From the NCBI GenBank assembly GCA_964020085.1, contig OZ026601.1:1823501-1887500 (forward strand): 64,000 bases of DNA, given 5' to 3'. The translations under genes and the position numbers were made by a program. The notes beneath the pieces were generated by a model. That model searched no databases. It worked only from the letters and a program-made list of their open reading frames with translations, and was not told where the DNA came from. This document shows positions 1 through 12,000 of the stretch, one piece after another. The stretch's first letter is position 1; each line of letters starts with the position of its first letter. Origin of the DNA: Micromussa lordhowensis. Its lineage: Eukaryota; Cnidaria; Anthozoa; Scleractinia; Lobophylliidae.

Positions 1-344
1 TTTGCTCCCCGTGTGGGGGTTCCCATATTTAAAGGACATGGTGCTCGTAGGAACTTTTGAAAAGAACCCCTAAGAGGTAACAAGATTTTGTTCTGCGGGT
101 GTGGCCTGAAACTTACAGGGTACAGAATAAACAACGCCGCAGAGCAAACCAGCGATCAATTTCCTCTATCTAAACTAAGTCGGGTCGTCTCATTTTAACA
201 GGAATTTTTAAGCTATACCCACTCCGCTCTGGGAGGGACGTTACCCGTGCAAATTTGTCGTAATCAGCTGAAAACGTAGGTAAACCGCCACAGAAGGAAA
301 CCAGCGATCAATTTCCTCTCAAATATGTCGGACCGTCTCATTTA

Positions 345-844
345 GGGCCTCTTCATATGAGCCCGGTTGACCGGGCTAGCCCGGTTACCGAGATCTCGCC
401 TCACTCCTATTTCCTTTGTAAAAATTTCGATGTGTTCATATGAGAAGGCGGGCCAGCCCGGTTACCGAGATCTCGGTTTTTGCGACCGAGATCTCGGTAA
501 CCGGGATGAAAATTTTCCCATATGAACACTCCAGCCCGGGTGACCGGGACGAAACTTTTTTGACAAAATAGCTTCGCTTTCGCATCATAGCGGCCAAAAT
601 GGCATACTTTTTGCAGTCTATGTATTTCCACTTCAAAAGTATGCATATTAGCTTTATTAGTAAAGTTACAAGAGTCCACAAAGCTACGACAATCGCGAAC
701 GATACAAGTTTATGTTTCACTATTTTGGTTTTGTTTCTTGAATTTCGTCCCGGTAACCGGGCTGCAATTTCCCATATGAACAGACCACAAAATTCGTCCC
801 GGTAACCGAGCCAGCCCGGTTAACGGGCTCATATGAAGAGGCCC
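345..844. mobile_element. 500-bp foldback MITE, Harbinger-like
   Basis: The ends are inverted copies of each other. The left end begins GGGCCTCTTCATATGA and the right end is its exact reverse complement, and similarity continues inward for about 30 bases. TTA lies directly outside both ends (342-344 and 845-847), as expected for the 3-bp TWA target duplication of PIF/Harbinger elements. The interior repeats the terminal motif (CATATGA and CCCGGTTACCGAG) several times in both orientations. No transposase is encoded, so it is a non-autonomous element. Confidence 0.8.
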
Positions 845-1483
845 TTAATCAGGAATTCAGTGTGAGGTTCGTTTCATACCTTTACACCAAGTAAATAAGA
901 TTAGTTATCCAACACAAAGAAATCCTGTGCTTACCCAGACCAGTGACAACAACACGACGATGTACTCCGCGAATCCGACAACCACACTGTCTTCGAAAAA
1001 CACGTCTGCAATGCCGTAACCTAGTTAATACACGAACTGAGGGTTGTATGCTCATGATAACACCGCACGTTCATTCAAAAGTGATCCGATTTACCGAACG
1101 GGACCGAGCGGTGTCTTTTTCCAATTTTCCGCCATTTTTTTCTTTTGTAACCACGCCTTTAACAACGGCCACATGCAAGGCTAGGAACTAGGGGTCTGTG
1201 GGGGGCTCTGGGCTGACTCACCTGTCTCTGAGTACTTTGTCCGGATGACCGTTAAATAATGGTAAGGGTTTCTCCAAAATCAGTAAAACCAACCGAACGA
1301 GATGGAGCTTACCATTTGCAATTCGATTTTGCCGTTATTGTTTTCGGTTGCTGAGGGACTTGAAACTGGAAAATGTAGCAAAATGTAAGGAAGTTCCACC
1401 GTTCCGTTCTGAACGGAAGAGGACTACCTCTCAAGGTAGTCTCCGAAAGGATTTCCTGGAAAATTGTTGTTCGATCTTATTTC

Positions 1484-1716
1484 TCCTTAGTTTTAGTTTC
1501 GATTGAGAAGATACATCAAACACTCAAGACAGTGTTTGACAACATTTCCAAACACCTCGAAGTTCGTCAAAAATACTCCGCTGCGCGACGTATTTTCAAC
1601 TCTCAACCTCGTTCCCAGGGTCCTGGGGACGAGAAGGAGAGGACCCTGGGAACGAGGTTGTTCAACTCTCTTCTTGGTGTTTGGAAATGTGGTCAAACAC
1701 TGTCTTGATATATTAC
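1484..1716. mobile_element. Foldback MITE, copy A of a three-copy family
   Basis: The two halves are inverted repeats around a short centre: ATCAAACACT near 1514 pairs with its complement near 1693. The internal block reading CAAAAATACTCCGCTGCGCG is shared with copies near 5880-6180 and 19220-19515. A second palindromic element is nested in the centre at 1604-1660. Confidence 0.75.
1604..1660. mobile_element. 57-bp palindromic element with 9-bp TSD
   Basis: The element starts CAACCTCGTTCCCAGG and ends with the complement CCTGGGAACGAGGTTG, leaving a loop of about 17 bases. TTCAACTCT stands on both sides (1595-1603 and 1661-1669), a clean 9-bp target duplication. It interrupts the centre of the larger foldback element at 1484-1716 and is therefore the younger insertion. 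A 9-bp duplication is typical of Mutator-like elements. Confidence 0.8.
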
Positions 1717-1820
1717 GTATTACACCTAGCCTTCCCACTACGCGTGCACTACGCGTATGTCGCCTTGATTGTGTTGGCCCCTATATTTTCTATGGCATGA
1801 TATAAATAATTGAAAAGTCA

Positions 1821-1962
1821 AAAAGACGTTCTCTGGTTAAAAGTTTTGAAAAACACTGACCTTTCGATTGCCAGTCTGCAATCTTTAAAACGATTAAAGA
1901 TTGCAGACTGGCAATCGAAAGCTCAGTGTTTTTCAAAACGTTTAACCAGAGAACGTCGTTTT
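1821..1962. repeat. Long hairpin foldback repeat
   Basis: Two arms of roughly 65 bases are near-perfect inverted copies (for example AGATTGCAGACTGGCAATCG in the right arm and its complement in the left) around a loop of only a few bases. No open frame is present. It is probably a MITE; no convincing target duplication was found. Confidence 0.75.
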
Positions 1963-2383
1963 AACTGGTTACTCGTCGGTTTTTAATGTAAATAGTTAAA
2001 AGGCTTGTGTGTATTCCGAAAAAATACAAGTGGCAAGTGGGATACCACTCGAAAGCGTTGCTCTCATAACTAGTGTCTCTAATCATGTAATAATATTTTT
2101 CTAATTGTTTGTAAAAGCAGTTCCTTTACTTTTGGGGCGGCAAAGAAGAGGAGTTGCTAATGATCTGCCTTAAAAGGTAGTATGACGTGAAAGAAAAAAG
2201 CAGCATTGTGACGCACGACAAGGTGATTCAAAGAACAGGCGCTTGCCTCTAAACTCGGAGGACGTAAATTGGATTTTTCCTTCAAACGATTAAATTGTTG
2301 CTTCAGTGTGCAAGGTGCCGTAGTACTTTACATTTGATTTGCGTTTAACTCGCATTTTACAACTCCTCTTCCATCCAAGAATA

Positions 2384-5300
2384 ATGGCACAAACTTCCGA
2401 GCTTGATTCAAGTTCCATTCATGTCGTTGAAATCCCAGTTCCGATCAAAGAGGAAACATTTTTCCTGGGTGGTCAACGTATAGCGCCGGACGTTCACAAT
2501 GAACCAGGTAAGTTCTTTAATCCATGTAGTACCTTTCGCTTTCGTCCAATTGTAAGTTCATTTTTTTATGAAAAGAAAAGGACAAAAAAGAAATTAAAAA
2601 TATAGGAAAGATATTGCCCATAGAAAGTTGCCCAAACATTCTTTCTTTTAAGTTAAGTATATGTTTTGACGAGTAGCTAGCCAAAAGCAGTCAATTGTTA
2701 TCGAAGGAACCACGAATAATGCCGAGTAAACGGAACATGGAAATTGTCGATTGCAGAAAATTATTTACTGTTCTTGTTCGTTTCAGTTTTTTTCTCAGTT
2801 AGCCGAAAGGAGATTGTTCAAGATACGTGAAATAAAAATAACGATGATATTACGTAATTAATCTTCTAATCTTAATCTTAATTTTAAACGAGTGGTTTAC
2901 TTTTCTGAAACGGTTAGCATAAAACGTCCCGGCTATCTTTTTATATTGGAAGAAAGAAATGGCAAAAGGTACGTAACAAGGAACCAAACATTATCTGAAA
3001 GTCTGCTTCACAATCGACAGTGATCTTTATTTTAATTCTGATCTTTTATTTTGCTAAGCCGGCTCCGAAAAGCTGTCTACCAAACGAAAGCTAGAAAAAT
3101 AATCCGTTTTGGACAAACAGTTTCACGAACAAGCCGTCAGCTTTTCTTATACTAGAAGCCTGTTCGAATTCCAGCCCTCGATAATTTGACTTAATGAGCT
3201 GAATTTTGATTTTCGCTAAAGAATGACAGAATAAATGGAGGTATCTCTTTGTTTTGATATAATCAATGTTTCATTATACAGAATACTCTTTTTTTTGTCC
3301 CGTGTTCCTGTGAGCTCAAGTTTATTAAAACTACGTAATTGATGAATAAGGGTTATTAACGTTTCCCACACGAGTCCATATTGTATTTAGTGTGTCAGCT
3401 CGGAACACAGAGTCGTTTACCAGATAATGAAACACTAACTACATGGTTTACGTAAATGTGGCAAAAGATTTTAATTAACGGGTGTGTTCAGGTTTTTTCA
3501 TAAAATTTCATTTTCATTTTAAAATACGTGTACGGGAGGAACGTTTGAATCAAGACAAAGTTTGCCTTGGAGAGGGAATAGTTTTGCGTATTATTTGATC
3601 ATTAAAAGTCGAACGGTTTAATCAAGATCATTCTACTTTTTAACGCGTAACGAATTTTTCTCTAGTACCTTTCTTAAACCGCCCTAGAACCATTGAAGTG
3701 TTAAAAATTTGAATCAAATAAATTTACATCTTACCTACGAATCTCGTGGTACTCTAAAGTCATTTACCTTATCGCTCTCGAAATTATCACAAAACTTAAG
3801 TCTGCAACACAGCGATAAATTTGAATTAGAAATTCAGTAAAAAATTAGCCGCCGTGGTTTACGTTCTCCTGTGAGCGCAGTATTTGGTCATTTCATTTTG
3901 CTGTTTTACAGAGAATGGCAAAGAAAATGATGTACCAAGAATTAAAACGCAAGTGCACAACCATTGTACTCCTCATTAAATCTTTTGTTTAGCGACATTC
4001 CAGTTGCCGTTGCCATCGTGGTTTTCTTAAACCCCCTAATAAAAATGAGGGACTTCTTAAGTTCACTGGAAGGATCCAGAAATGATTTAACGAGTAGCTT
4101 TCCCCTATGATTCTTGTTTTATTTTTGTTGATTCCATAGATAACAGTCAAGCAGGGAGGGAACAAGTTCATTCAAATATGTTGGAGAAGAAGCGCTCAGC
4201 AAGCCGCACTCGATTTTCAATTTACCAGAGAGCAGAGTTAGAAGCAGCTTTTACCGCCTCGCCATACCTTTCGACCCAGAGGCGAATGGCGCTGGCTGCT
4301 CAACTGAGAGTTACACCGGTCGCTGTGCGGGTAACTAAACAATCTTTATGAAGACATTTATGATCAACTCAGTTGCTGAATTAAGTTGTGTGTATACATG
4401 TACGCTGTGGAGGGTATAGTTTTCAGGCAGTTTAGTCTGGGATAGGGTATAGAAATCAGACAGTTTTGGTCTAGAATAGGGTATAATTTAGCGGGAAAGT
4501 GGCCGGGGAGCAAGAATGGCGCAGTGGTGAGAGCGCTCGCCTCCCCGCCAATGTGGCCTGGGTTCGATTCCGGGCCGATGCCATATGTGGGTTGAGTTTG
4601 TTGTTGGTTCCCACCTTGCTCCGAGGGTTTTTCTCCGGGTTCTCCGGTTTTCCTCCCTCCACAAAAACCAACATTTCCAATTCCAATTCGACCAGGACAG
4701 AGGACCCGCATGAAAACCAGCTAAGGCTGATGTGGCTTCCTCTCTAAATATTGTAATTAATTTAATTTAGCTTAGAACAGTGTACTTAAATCGCAGTCAT
4801 AATAGAAATTAAAACTCGGAAGATATTGATTTAGTTAGCATATCTTAAACTACGATAATGACATCGTTTCTGCATTGAAAATAGCTAGCTAGGGTAGGGG
4901 GTTTTGGTGCCTAGTCTAGAATAGGATTGCAAAATCAAGCTGACCACGGTCTAGTGTAGGGAAACGGTTTCACTGTCCCAGAGGCACACCACTACGTTAA
5001 GATTTACCACATAAACCCCCGGGGTAATAACTCGCCAAATGTCACGGACGTTTATGACACAGTTCGGCAATGTGAAGCGCAAAGATGGGAAGTTGTCTTT
5101 CCGTATGCGCTATTAGTTAATTGTTAACTAATTGTTATTAATTGTTACTTTTCTTCTGGTATTTCTTAGTCATGGTTCAAGAACAGACGTTTCAAATGGC
5201 GCAAGGAAGCACGGGAAGGCACACCGAATACCCAACCGCAACCCGCTGCACCGCTTTACCTACCCTTCATATATCAGCCACCATGTGTCTACGGCGCTGG

Positions 5301-5406
5301 CCATGTTCCTGTGTCTCGTCAATGCCAAGGCTGTTTAACTGGACAGCCAACCAGTGAATCTTATGCCTTTCCAGACTTTTCAGTTTATCCGCACTTTCCT
5401 CACTAG
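2384..5406 (+). CDS. Divergent K50 homeobox transcription factor
   Basis: Three exons, 2384-2507, 4140-4330 and 5170-5406, join in phase (phase 1, then phase 0) into a 183-residue protein. The homeodomain starts in exon 2 with RTRFSIYQRAELEAAF and ends in exon 3 with SWFKNRRFKWRK. The diagnostic residues are in register: L16, F20, W48, F49, N51 and R53. Position 50 is lysine, the specificity residue that in Otx, Goosecoid and Bicoid favours TAATCC sites. Position 47 is serine, where isoleucine or valine is usual. The intron between codons 46 and 47 is the position typical of paired-like homeobox genes, but there is no paired domain and no octapeptide was recognised. The C-terminal tail is short and rich in Pro, Tyr and Gln. 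A nuclear DNA-binding regulator is the likely role; the orthology group is not recognisable by eye. The first ATG after an upstream stop was chosen as the start. Confidence 0.85.
4508..4760 (+). mobile_element. tRNA-derived SINE in homeobox intron 2
   Basis: An A-box-like sequence (TGGCGCAGTGGTGAGAGCG) is followed at tRNA spacing by a B box (GGGTTCGATTCC), the internal Pol III promoter of a tRNA-derived SINE. A non-tRNA body follows, rich in CTCCGGG and TTTTCCTCCC runs. It does not fold into a full tRNA with a matching acceptor stem, so it is a retroposon and not a tRNA gene. Confidence 0.75.
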
Positions 5407-5879
5407 TTTAATTTCTGGTTAGGAAGTCAGATATTTCGTGATATTAATTACATTTATTATATGAATACGACTAGCTCCACGAGCGAGTAAGATGAACTAA
5501 ATCCTGCGCTGTGATTGGCTACCAAGGCGGACAATATGGACTAAGTCCTGCTCTGCGATTGGCTACCCATTGAGATATCTTGCCCTCTCGGGATTAGCAA
5601 ATGATGCTCTTCATGTCGCATATAACAAATCTGTTATTGACCAAGGTTGCTCGGTCAATATAGTAGGATATTGGCTTCGTTTGCGGTATTCTTTTGCGTG
5701 ATATGGACCTCGACTGCGTCTTGGTGCATATATAAACATGCAGAAAATGAAATATTCAGCCATCTTGGCCACACACTTAGTCAATAACTCATATATATTA
5801 CTTTGGTAAAAGTGACGATAAATCACTTTTTCTGCATGTTTTTTTTTGTGATGCGTACAAAGAGTGAGTCAGTTTTCGA

Positions 5880-6180
5880 AATTAAGTCCTCAAACTCATT
5901 AATAATTCATCAGGTTAAAACAAAGAAAATTACAACCGTGAAGGAGGTTTGGATACCCGGTCCTAATTAGCATAGATTTTGACGATTTTACCTCTCCGTT
6001 TTCTCCTTAGTTTTTGTTTCGATTGAGAAGATATATCAAACACTCGAGACAGTGTTTCATCGGCTATCCAAACACCTCGAATTTCGTCAAAAATACTCCG
6101 CTGCGCGTCGTATTTTTAACTCTCTTCTCGGTATTTGGATATCCCGATGAAACACTGTCACTCGTGTTTGATATATTACT
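5880..6180. mobile_element. Foldback MITE, copy B
   Basis: It is the same family as the elements at 1484-1716 and 19220-19515. It includes the palindromic core around 6031-6178, with ATATATCAAACACTCGAGAC at its left side and its near-complement at its right, plus a 120-bp side segment shared with the 19.4-kb copy in opposite orientation. Confidence 0.75.
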
Positions 6181-8088
6181 TCAAATTCGCCGTAAAAAAC
6201 AAACAAAAAGTTTTCAGTCGCTGTACGTTTTATTGACCTTCTTCCAAAAACAGAAATCAATATATCCTCTTATATATCAGAACTTTGAAATACGCGCTTT
6301 TTCCTTTGTCCAGCTTTACTATTCTCCTCCAAGGTCTCTAATGCCATATTTAAAAGTACACCAATATATTTCTTTCCCTTGGTTTCTCCCTATTTTTTTA
6401 AGGCCAGTAGAACGCATACTCGGATGAAGCTGTAACTTATTCGCCTGTGCTCTGAATTATTGTAAGGGTGCGTCATTTAGATAACTAAGCACCCTTACAC
6501 CTTCTTTTGACTGTTTCTTTTTATCTCATGTATTCTATTTTAACATAATAGATTACTCTAGTGCATTCTATAATTTCATAAAAATTTTCCCCCATTAACT
6601 CATTTGCGCACGTTGTTTTTTCTAAATAATTTAGGCAAAAATTTATGTAACCTAACAACCTGAAACTAGTTTCCATGTGATCGCTGGGGAAAACTGATAT
6701 TTCTTGATTCAGGTTTTTTTATCTCGTTTATCAAACTCTATACTAATTAAAAAAAACTTTGTCCTGGGGACCGTCTTTCGCCGCAGTGGGTCAGCCATCG
6801 TGGATTGGAAAACCAGACAGCCCTGGCGATCACATAACATAACGGTTCGACCGAATCTTCGTCGTATTTCCTTATAGTTTAGCGAGCATTAGTGATCACG
6901 TGGAAGCCATCTTAAGATATCAATAGATTCCTTTGAATACAATATTCCTGTTCTCTTCAGAGAGCTCTTAAAGCATGGCATGTTAAATGAGTCAATCAGT
7001 GGATACAAAATCCGGGAGGTGGTTTGTTATTATTAATTATTATTTATGATAATGATTTGTTACAATTCAACAAACCTAATAGCCCGTACACTTTGTCAAA
7101 TAACTTGGTCGGAATCGCTTCTCCCGGGCTTACCCGAAACCCAAATTTGTAAAGTAAGGTAAAATCACAGCAGCCGTTCTGCGTATTTGTAATTCCTTTG
7201 GGAAGCGGCAAACAATTATTTTAGGAATTAAAAAGCTTTGATTTTTGATTGAAATTTATGTTTGAAAGAATAAAAAATTAATTCACTTTAAACAACTGTC
7301 GAGAAGTGGGGTCACTGTGTTTACAAGTATCCTTAACTTGATTAACGGCATGTAGAGATGATATGGAAAATTGTAATAACGCTCAGTATTTCTTCATTCG
7401 CAGTGAAATGCCTTGTTCAGTATTGTCAGCAGCGTCTTCCATCGTAGATTCGTTAAAAACTGCTCTAAAAAAATGATTCCTTTGTTTTACAATCCTTTAT
7501 TTTAACAAAATCCCTGATCGATTTTATTCTCCCTGATATGGGATTTATTTTCCCTAGTGAGGCGTGTTCCCCTGTCGAGCTTTCTGTCGGCGAAGCACTG
7601 GGAACAACAGGGCTCGTGGGTTAGATTCACTATCAACACTCTTCGCTTGTGAGAAATTGATCAGAAAGATCATCAATAAACAGATCAACAGAATGCAGAA
7701 GTTCTTGATTACTTCTACTACAGTGTATCCTTTATTGTCATTTAGCAGAGTATTTTACAACCAGAACACCTTGAAGTGTCCTCAGAAAGCAGTGTTCGGT
7801 CGGCATGGTGATCGGTGAAAGGCCAATCACTTATGCAAGCTCTAACTGTTGACTTCAGTTTAAAGCGTGCACAGTTATCACAGGGGTCTATCTAGGGGAG
7901 GTATAGATTAGAGTTATTTTCAGATGGCCACTCAGAGATGATCGTTATAGTTATGCTCTATCTATACAAGTCTATAGGTACAAATGTAGATAAATGATAT
8001 TTGGTAACGCATGCAGTAAATGTTTTTCTCAAATGCCGGATTATACAACACCGATGTGAGCAAAATGCTAAGGAAATTTTATAGTCTA

Positions 8089-8330
8089 TTTAACAATTAG
8101 ATTATGAGTTCGAGATTTCTCATTACGCGACGAGGGGGCAGCCCGAGTCAATTATCTCGCATAGAAATCGAGAGCGAATAATCTAATTGTTTTAGCATAA
8201 ATCTACTAGTTCAAATAAAGTTCAAAACTTTATCTAAATCCTCCTCACAGACACCTCGAGTGACTAGCGTAGCCAATCAGTGAACAGCATTCGTAATAAA
8301 ACGCTAGTAGATTTATACTAAAAGAGTATA
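8089..8330. repeat. Pair of adjacent foldback repeats
   Basis: AACAATTAGATTATGAG near 8092 pairs with its near-complement near 8178-8193. A second pair of arms follows, with AATCTACTAG near 8200 and its complement near 8307. Both look like decayed MITEs. No coding content is seen. Confidence 0.55.
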
Positions 8331-9003
8331 TAGATGGATTTGAAAAGCTGATTAAAATCTCTCTATAAAAATATATGATTTTTGTCATATATGTACAACT
8401 TTCTACTTTCTCGCTAGAACAAAATGGGAATCAGATTCGAAGATCAAAGGGCTTAGAGAGGATTCCAAATTAGGGACGGACTATTATTTTTCTCAAAATA
8501 TGTCTGGTAGAAATAGTTGTTCTATTGTTAGATGTAATACTCAGTCCTGTTCTACGAAGATAATACTTTGCCTAATAGAGAGAAGAAAAGTTATATGTTC
8601 TACAGGACAATTTTCTTCTTATCACTAACAAACCTTCCTAGTAGCTACCTTATCAAAACAAGCCAACAACTGTAAACACCGAAAGTACAAGTCATTTTGC
8701 TTGGTCAAGTTAAGTCATAGCTAATCGACATAATGTCAAGCAGAACCACTTTAATTAGAAAACGTCTGTGTTCAGAAATGCTTTGCGTGTGAGGCCACAA
8801 ACGTGCCACTCATATAAAGCGCAATTTTGATCCACTAGTTGTTAACCTGCAAATAGAAAGAAATAGTTATTGATTTTATGTTGCTTTTTATTGAGTCTTG
8901 AAGTTTTTAGACTATTTAAGGTTTTGGTTTACCCAAACGTGGATCTTGTTTGAATGTTTTTTAAAATTGCATTCTTTCCGTAAAATATACTCACCCCATC
9001 AGT

Positions 9004-12000
9004 TTAGCTTGATTTGCTGTCAACAGTGGTTTCCAAAGACTCCTGTATCGGGTCATCGAGCATGTCTCTTTGCACACCAGCTAGTAAAAACAAGAAAACG
9101 TGCATATTATGATTTCATTTGTAATTTTACATCTTAATAGAATATTTGCAGAGGTTGAGAAAGGTTTTTCGAAGAGAGGGTTTTGTATATTTGGTAACTT
9201 ACCTCCCTGTGAAAGAGAATCAAAATCTTCTTGGGATTGCGAAACTGGTGCAGAAAACGTGCCATATCCGTCGGACAACGATGGTGATTCCGAATATCCC
9301 GTGGCAATATTTCCACCTGCGTCGATGAAATTCGCCGAGGAGGTAGTGACTGAAGATGTAGGTGCTGACAAAATACTTTCATCGCTTCTAAATGAATCAT
9401 CGCCAACTGGCGAAGATAAAGTGTACACTGGGATTGCATCTGCTACATCTTCAGGACCCGTCTCTTGGGATGTATCTTCTTGAAGATTGCCTTCCTGAGA
9501 ACTCTCTACGTTTATTACTTGTGGATCAGCATTACTTGGTGACGAAGGTTCTGCAGGTTCATCAAACACAGCTGGAGTTTTGGGTCCTTCTGCAAATCCT
9601 TCGATGTCGGTATGTGAATCTTGATCTTGTGTTCCCTCATTTTCTCCTAGTGACTCTTGGCCAACGTTACTTGCACCAGAAGCATTATCTATGTCATTTA
9701 AAGCCGGATGATCTTGTTCGTTTGACTGATTTGAGTTGTCAGTTATGGTATCTAGTTGGGTGGTGGGCCCGCTATTCTTTGGCGGGAGAACTTTCTCAAG
9801 GTTTGTCGCAGGCATCGATTTTTCGGGCTCACTGAAAGCATGCTGGATTGCCAGCGTATCTAGCTCTCCTCTCAATTTAGCATCTTGAATTAAGCCTCCC
9901 TTAATAGGGCTATCTAATGAAACTGTTTTTTCCGGATCGTTAGAATCAGGTGGATTGATGAGCTTGTTATTTTCCAAACTAGAACCTCCCTTCTTTGAAT
10001 CAAAGCCCTGCGTTGAATCTGGGTGGAATGAATCATCACTCTGGTTTCCCATAATTTGGTTCCCCGCAACATTCACCACCGCTTGTTGATCAATGTTTCC
10101 TTCTGAGACGGGTTTAGTAGGCTCATCTAAAGAATCTGCGGTTTCTTTGATAAATGGTTTGCCTTCACGTTCTCTCAATTGTGGTCCTTCAGCGCTTCCA
10201 ATTTTATTTTGATCGATACTTTGGTCAGCCACGTTTTCTTCTTCATCTCGGTTGGGTTTGTCTGGTGTTCGTCCTTCTCTTTTAGCTCCTTGCGATTCCT
10301 TTTTATCAGTTGCCGTTTGTTCCTCTGTGCCCTTATCGTCATCAGAAGGTTCCTCTCCACTTCCCGAAACTTCAGTTTCCTTCCCTTCTTCGTCATCTAT
10401 GATATCTTGAGCATCACTATCTCCTGTAACTGATTTTTGAGACTCGACTACAGCGGATTTAGATGTTTTCTTCTCACTCTCGCGTCCCTCATCTTCCAAT
10501 GTTGAATTCTTATCAGAGCGTTTAGGTTCTTCGGTTGAAGATCGCATTGTAAGGTTTGATGATTCATTCTGAGAACTATTTTCTTTTATTTTCTCGTGTT
10601 CCAATTCAGTATTGTTATCCACATCGTCTACGTTTGTCTTGAACTCGACATTCTTCGACTGGCCCTGATCATGGACAGTGGGTTTGTCCTGTTTCCCAGA
10701 ATTGGACAGAGCGTTCTTGGTCTGATCTAGTTGATTGCTGTTTTCTGTTTGAAATGATTGTGCAGCGATTTCCTCAAGAGTTCCATTTGCCGACTCTCTC
10801 TGTTTCTCTGATGCATCATATTCTCGGTCTTCGAGCAGCGGTCCATATATCTCGGCTTCTGGAAAAGTTTCATTTCGTTTGTCTGCTGTTGTTGCCCCGT
10901 ATGTCCTGTTGACTTCAGCGGCTGTAAGGGCGTCGCTCTGCAAGGATGGTTCATTGAAAAGTTAACGCCAGTGGAAGTTATCAATTATAACTTGAAAATA
11001 AAACACGAGTAGGAAGTACTGTCCAATTTGAGAAATAATTCGATGGTAAAACGATGGTAGCGCTATTCTGGATCGGAGACTGATTTGCTAGGGGGTAACT
11101 AAGCAACATAACGTATTCATCACTTCTAAATAGACTATCGCCGTACGAAATAGGATGCACGCAAAATATCGATGTTGGGCAGAATTTCATTCTGAAAAGA
11201 ATTGCAAAAGACAGTATTTCGTCTGTAGCTTGGATCAGTGCTTTGATTCGTGAGATAATCCTTGCAAACATAACAATAATATAATAATAACTCAAGTTTT
11301 AAAATCGTTCCACCTAAATTCTCGAACGCAGCGCTGACTAGGGTCAAACCACAAACTTAATATCCGCTATGAATACTGCAATTATCAAATAAAATATATT
11401 TACTGCTTCTGCCGCGCCATTTCCAGAGAAAGCACTATTCGTTTCATCGCCATTCGCTCCGTCAAGGGCATGGTGTAAGAGACCTTCAACTTCATTTACA
11501 GACACATTCTTTTTTGTAGAAACTGTCGGAATCTCAACAGAAGAATCTTGAACGGCAGGACCTTGAACGGTAGAAGACTTAGGTTCAGGGACTTCATTTC
11601 TAACGTCTCCTTCGTTGTCAGTGTTGCCTGCAGCAGTTAAAGGAATAAATTTTAAGAACTTCGATCACTTCATGCAGTTTTTCCTGTGTTGGCTGGTTAG
11701 AACTCATTTCCATAGCCCTTCAGTGCTATTACTTACCGTGAGATTTTTCAGGAGACAAACTGCTTCCCAGCTTCACGAGATGCTGGCCTAGATTGGCCAA
11801 CAAATCGGGAAGGGATTGTCTCTTTGTCGCCTGGGAATCTTTAATCTGCACGTGCAACTGGAGCTTGTTGGGTAACTCAGCAGGCGCGTGGGTGATACCG
11901 CTTCGTTTGTTGCTATGGCGATGTTCCACGTCTTTATGATGCTTTTGAATGTGTTGCTTGTGTGGGCGGTAATGCTGATGGAGGGGTTGTTTATGGGGAT

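Larger units (their letters stand above)
5407..9003. other. Intergenic region, no gene seen
   Basis: No ORF with splice-site support or recognisable protein similarity was found between the homeobox stop codon and the 3' end of the His/acidic locus. It holds foldback repeats at about 5880-6180 and 8089-8330 and otherwise AT-rich unique-looking sequence. A candidate 3'-UTR exon of the minus-strand neighbour could start near 8849, where CTATTTGCAG (read on the minus strand) forms an acceptor. Confidence 0.5.

Noticed and set aside
4364..4747. Three overlapping ORFs around 4.5 kb
   Set aside because: They translate the tRNA-derived SINE body on both strands and not a host gene.
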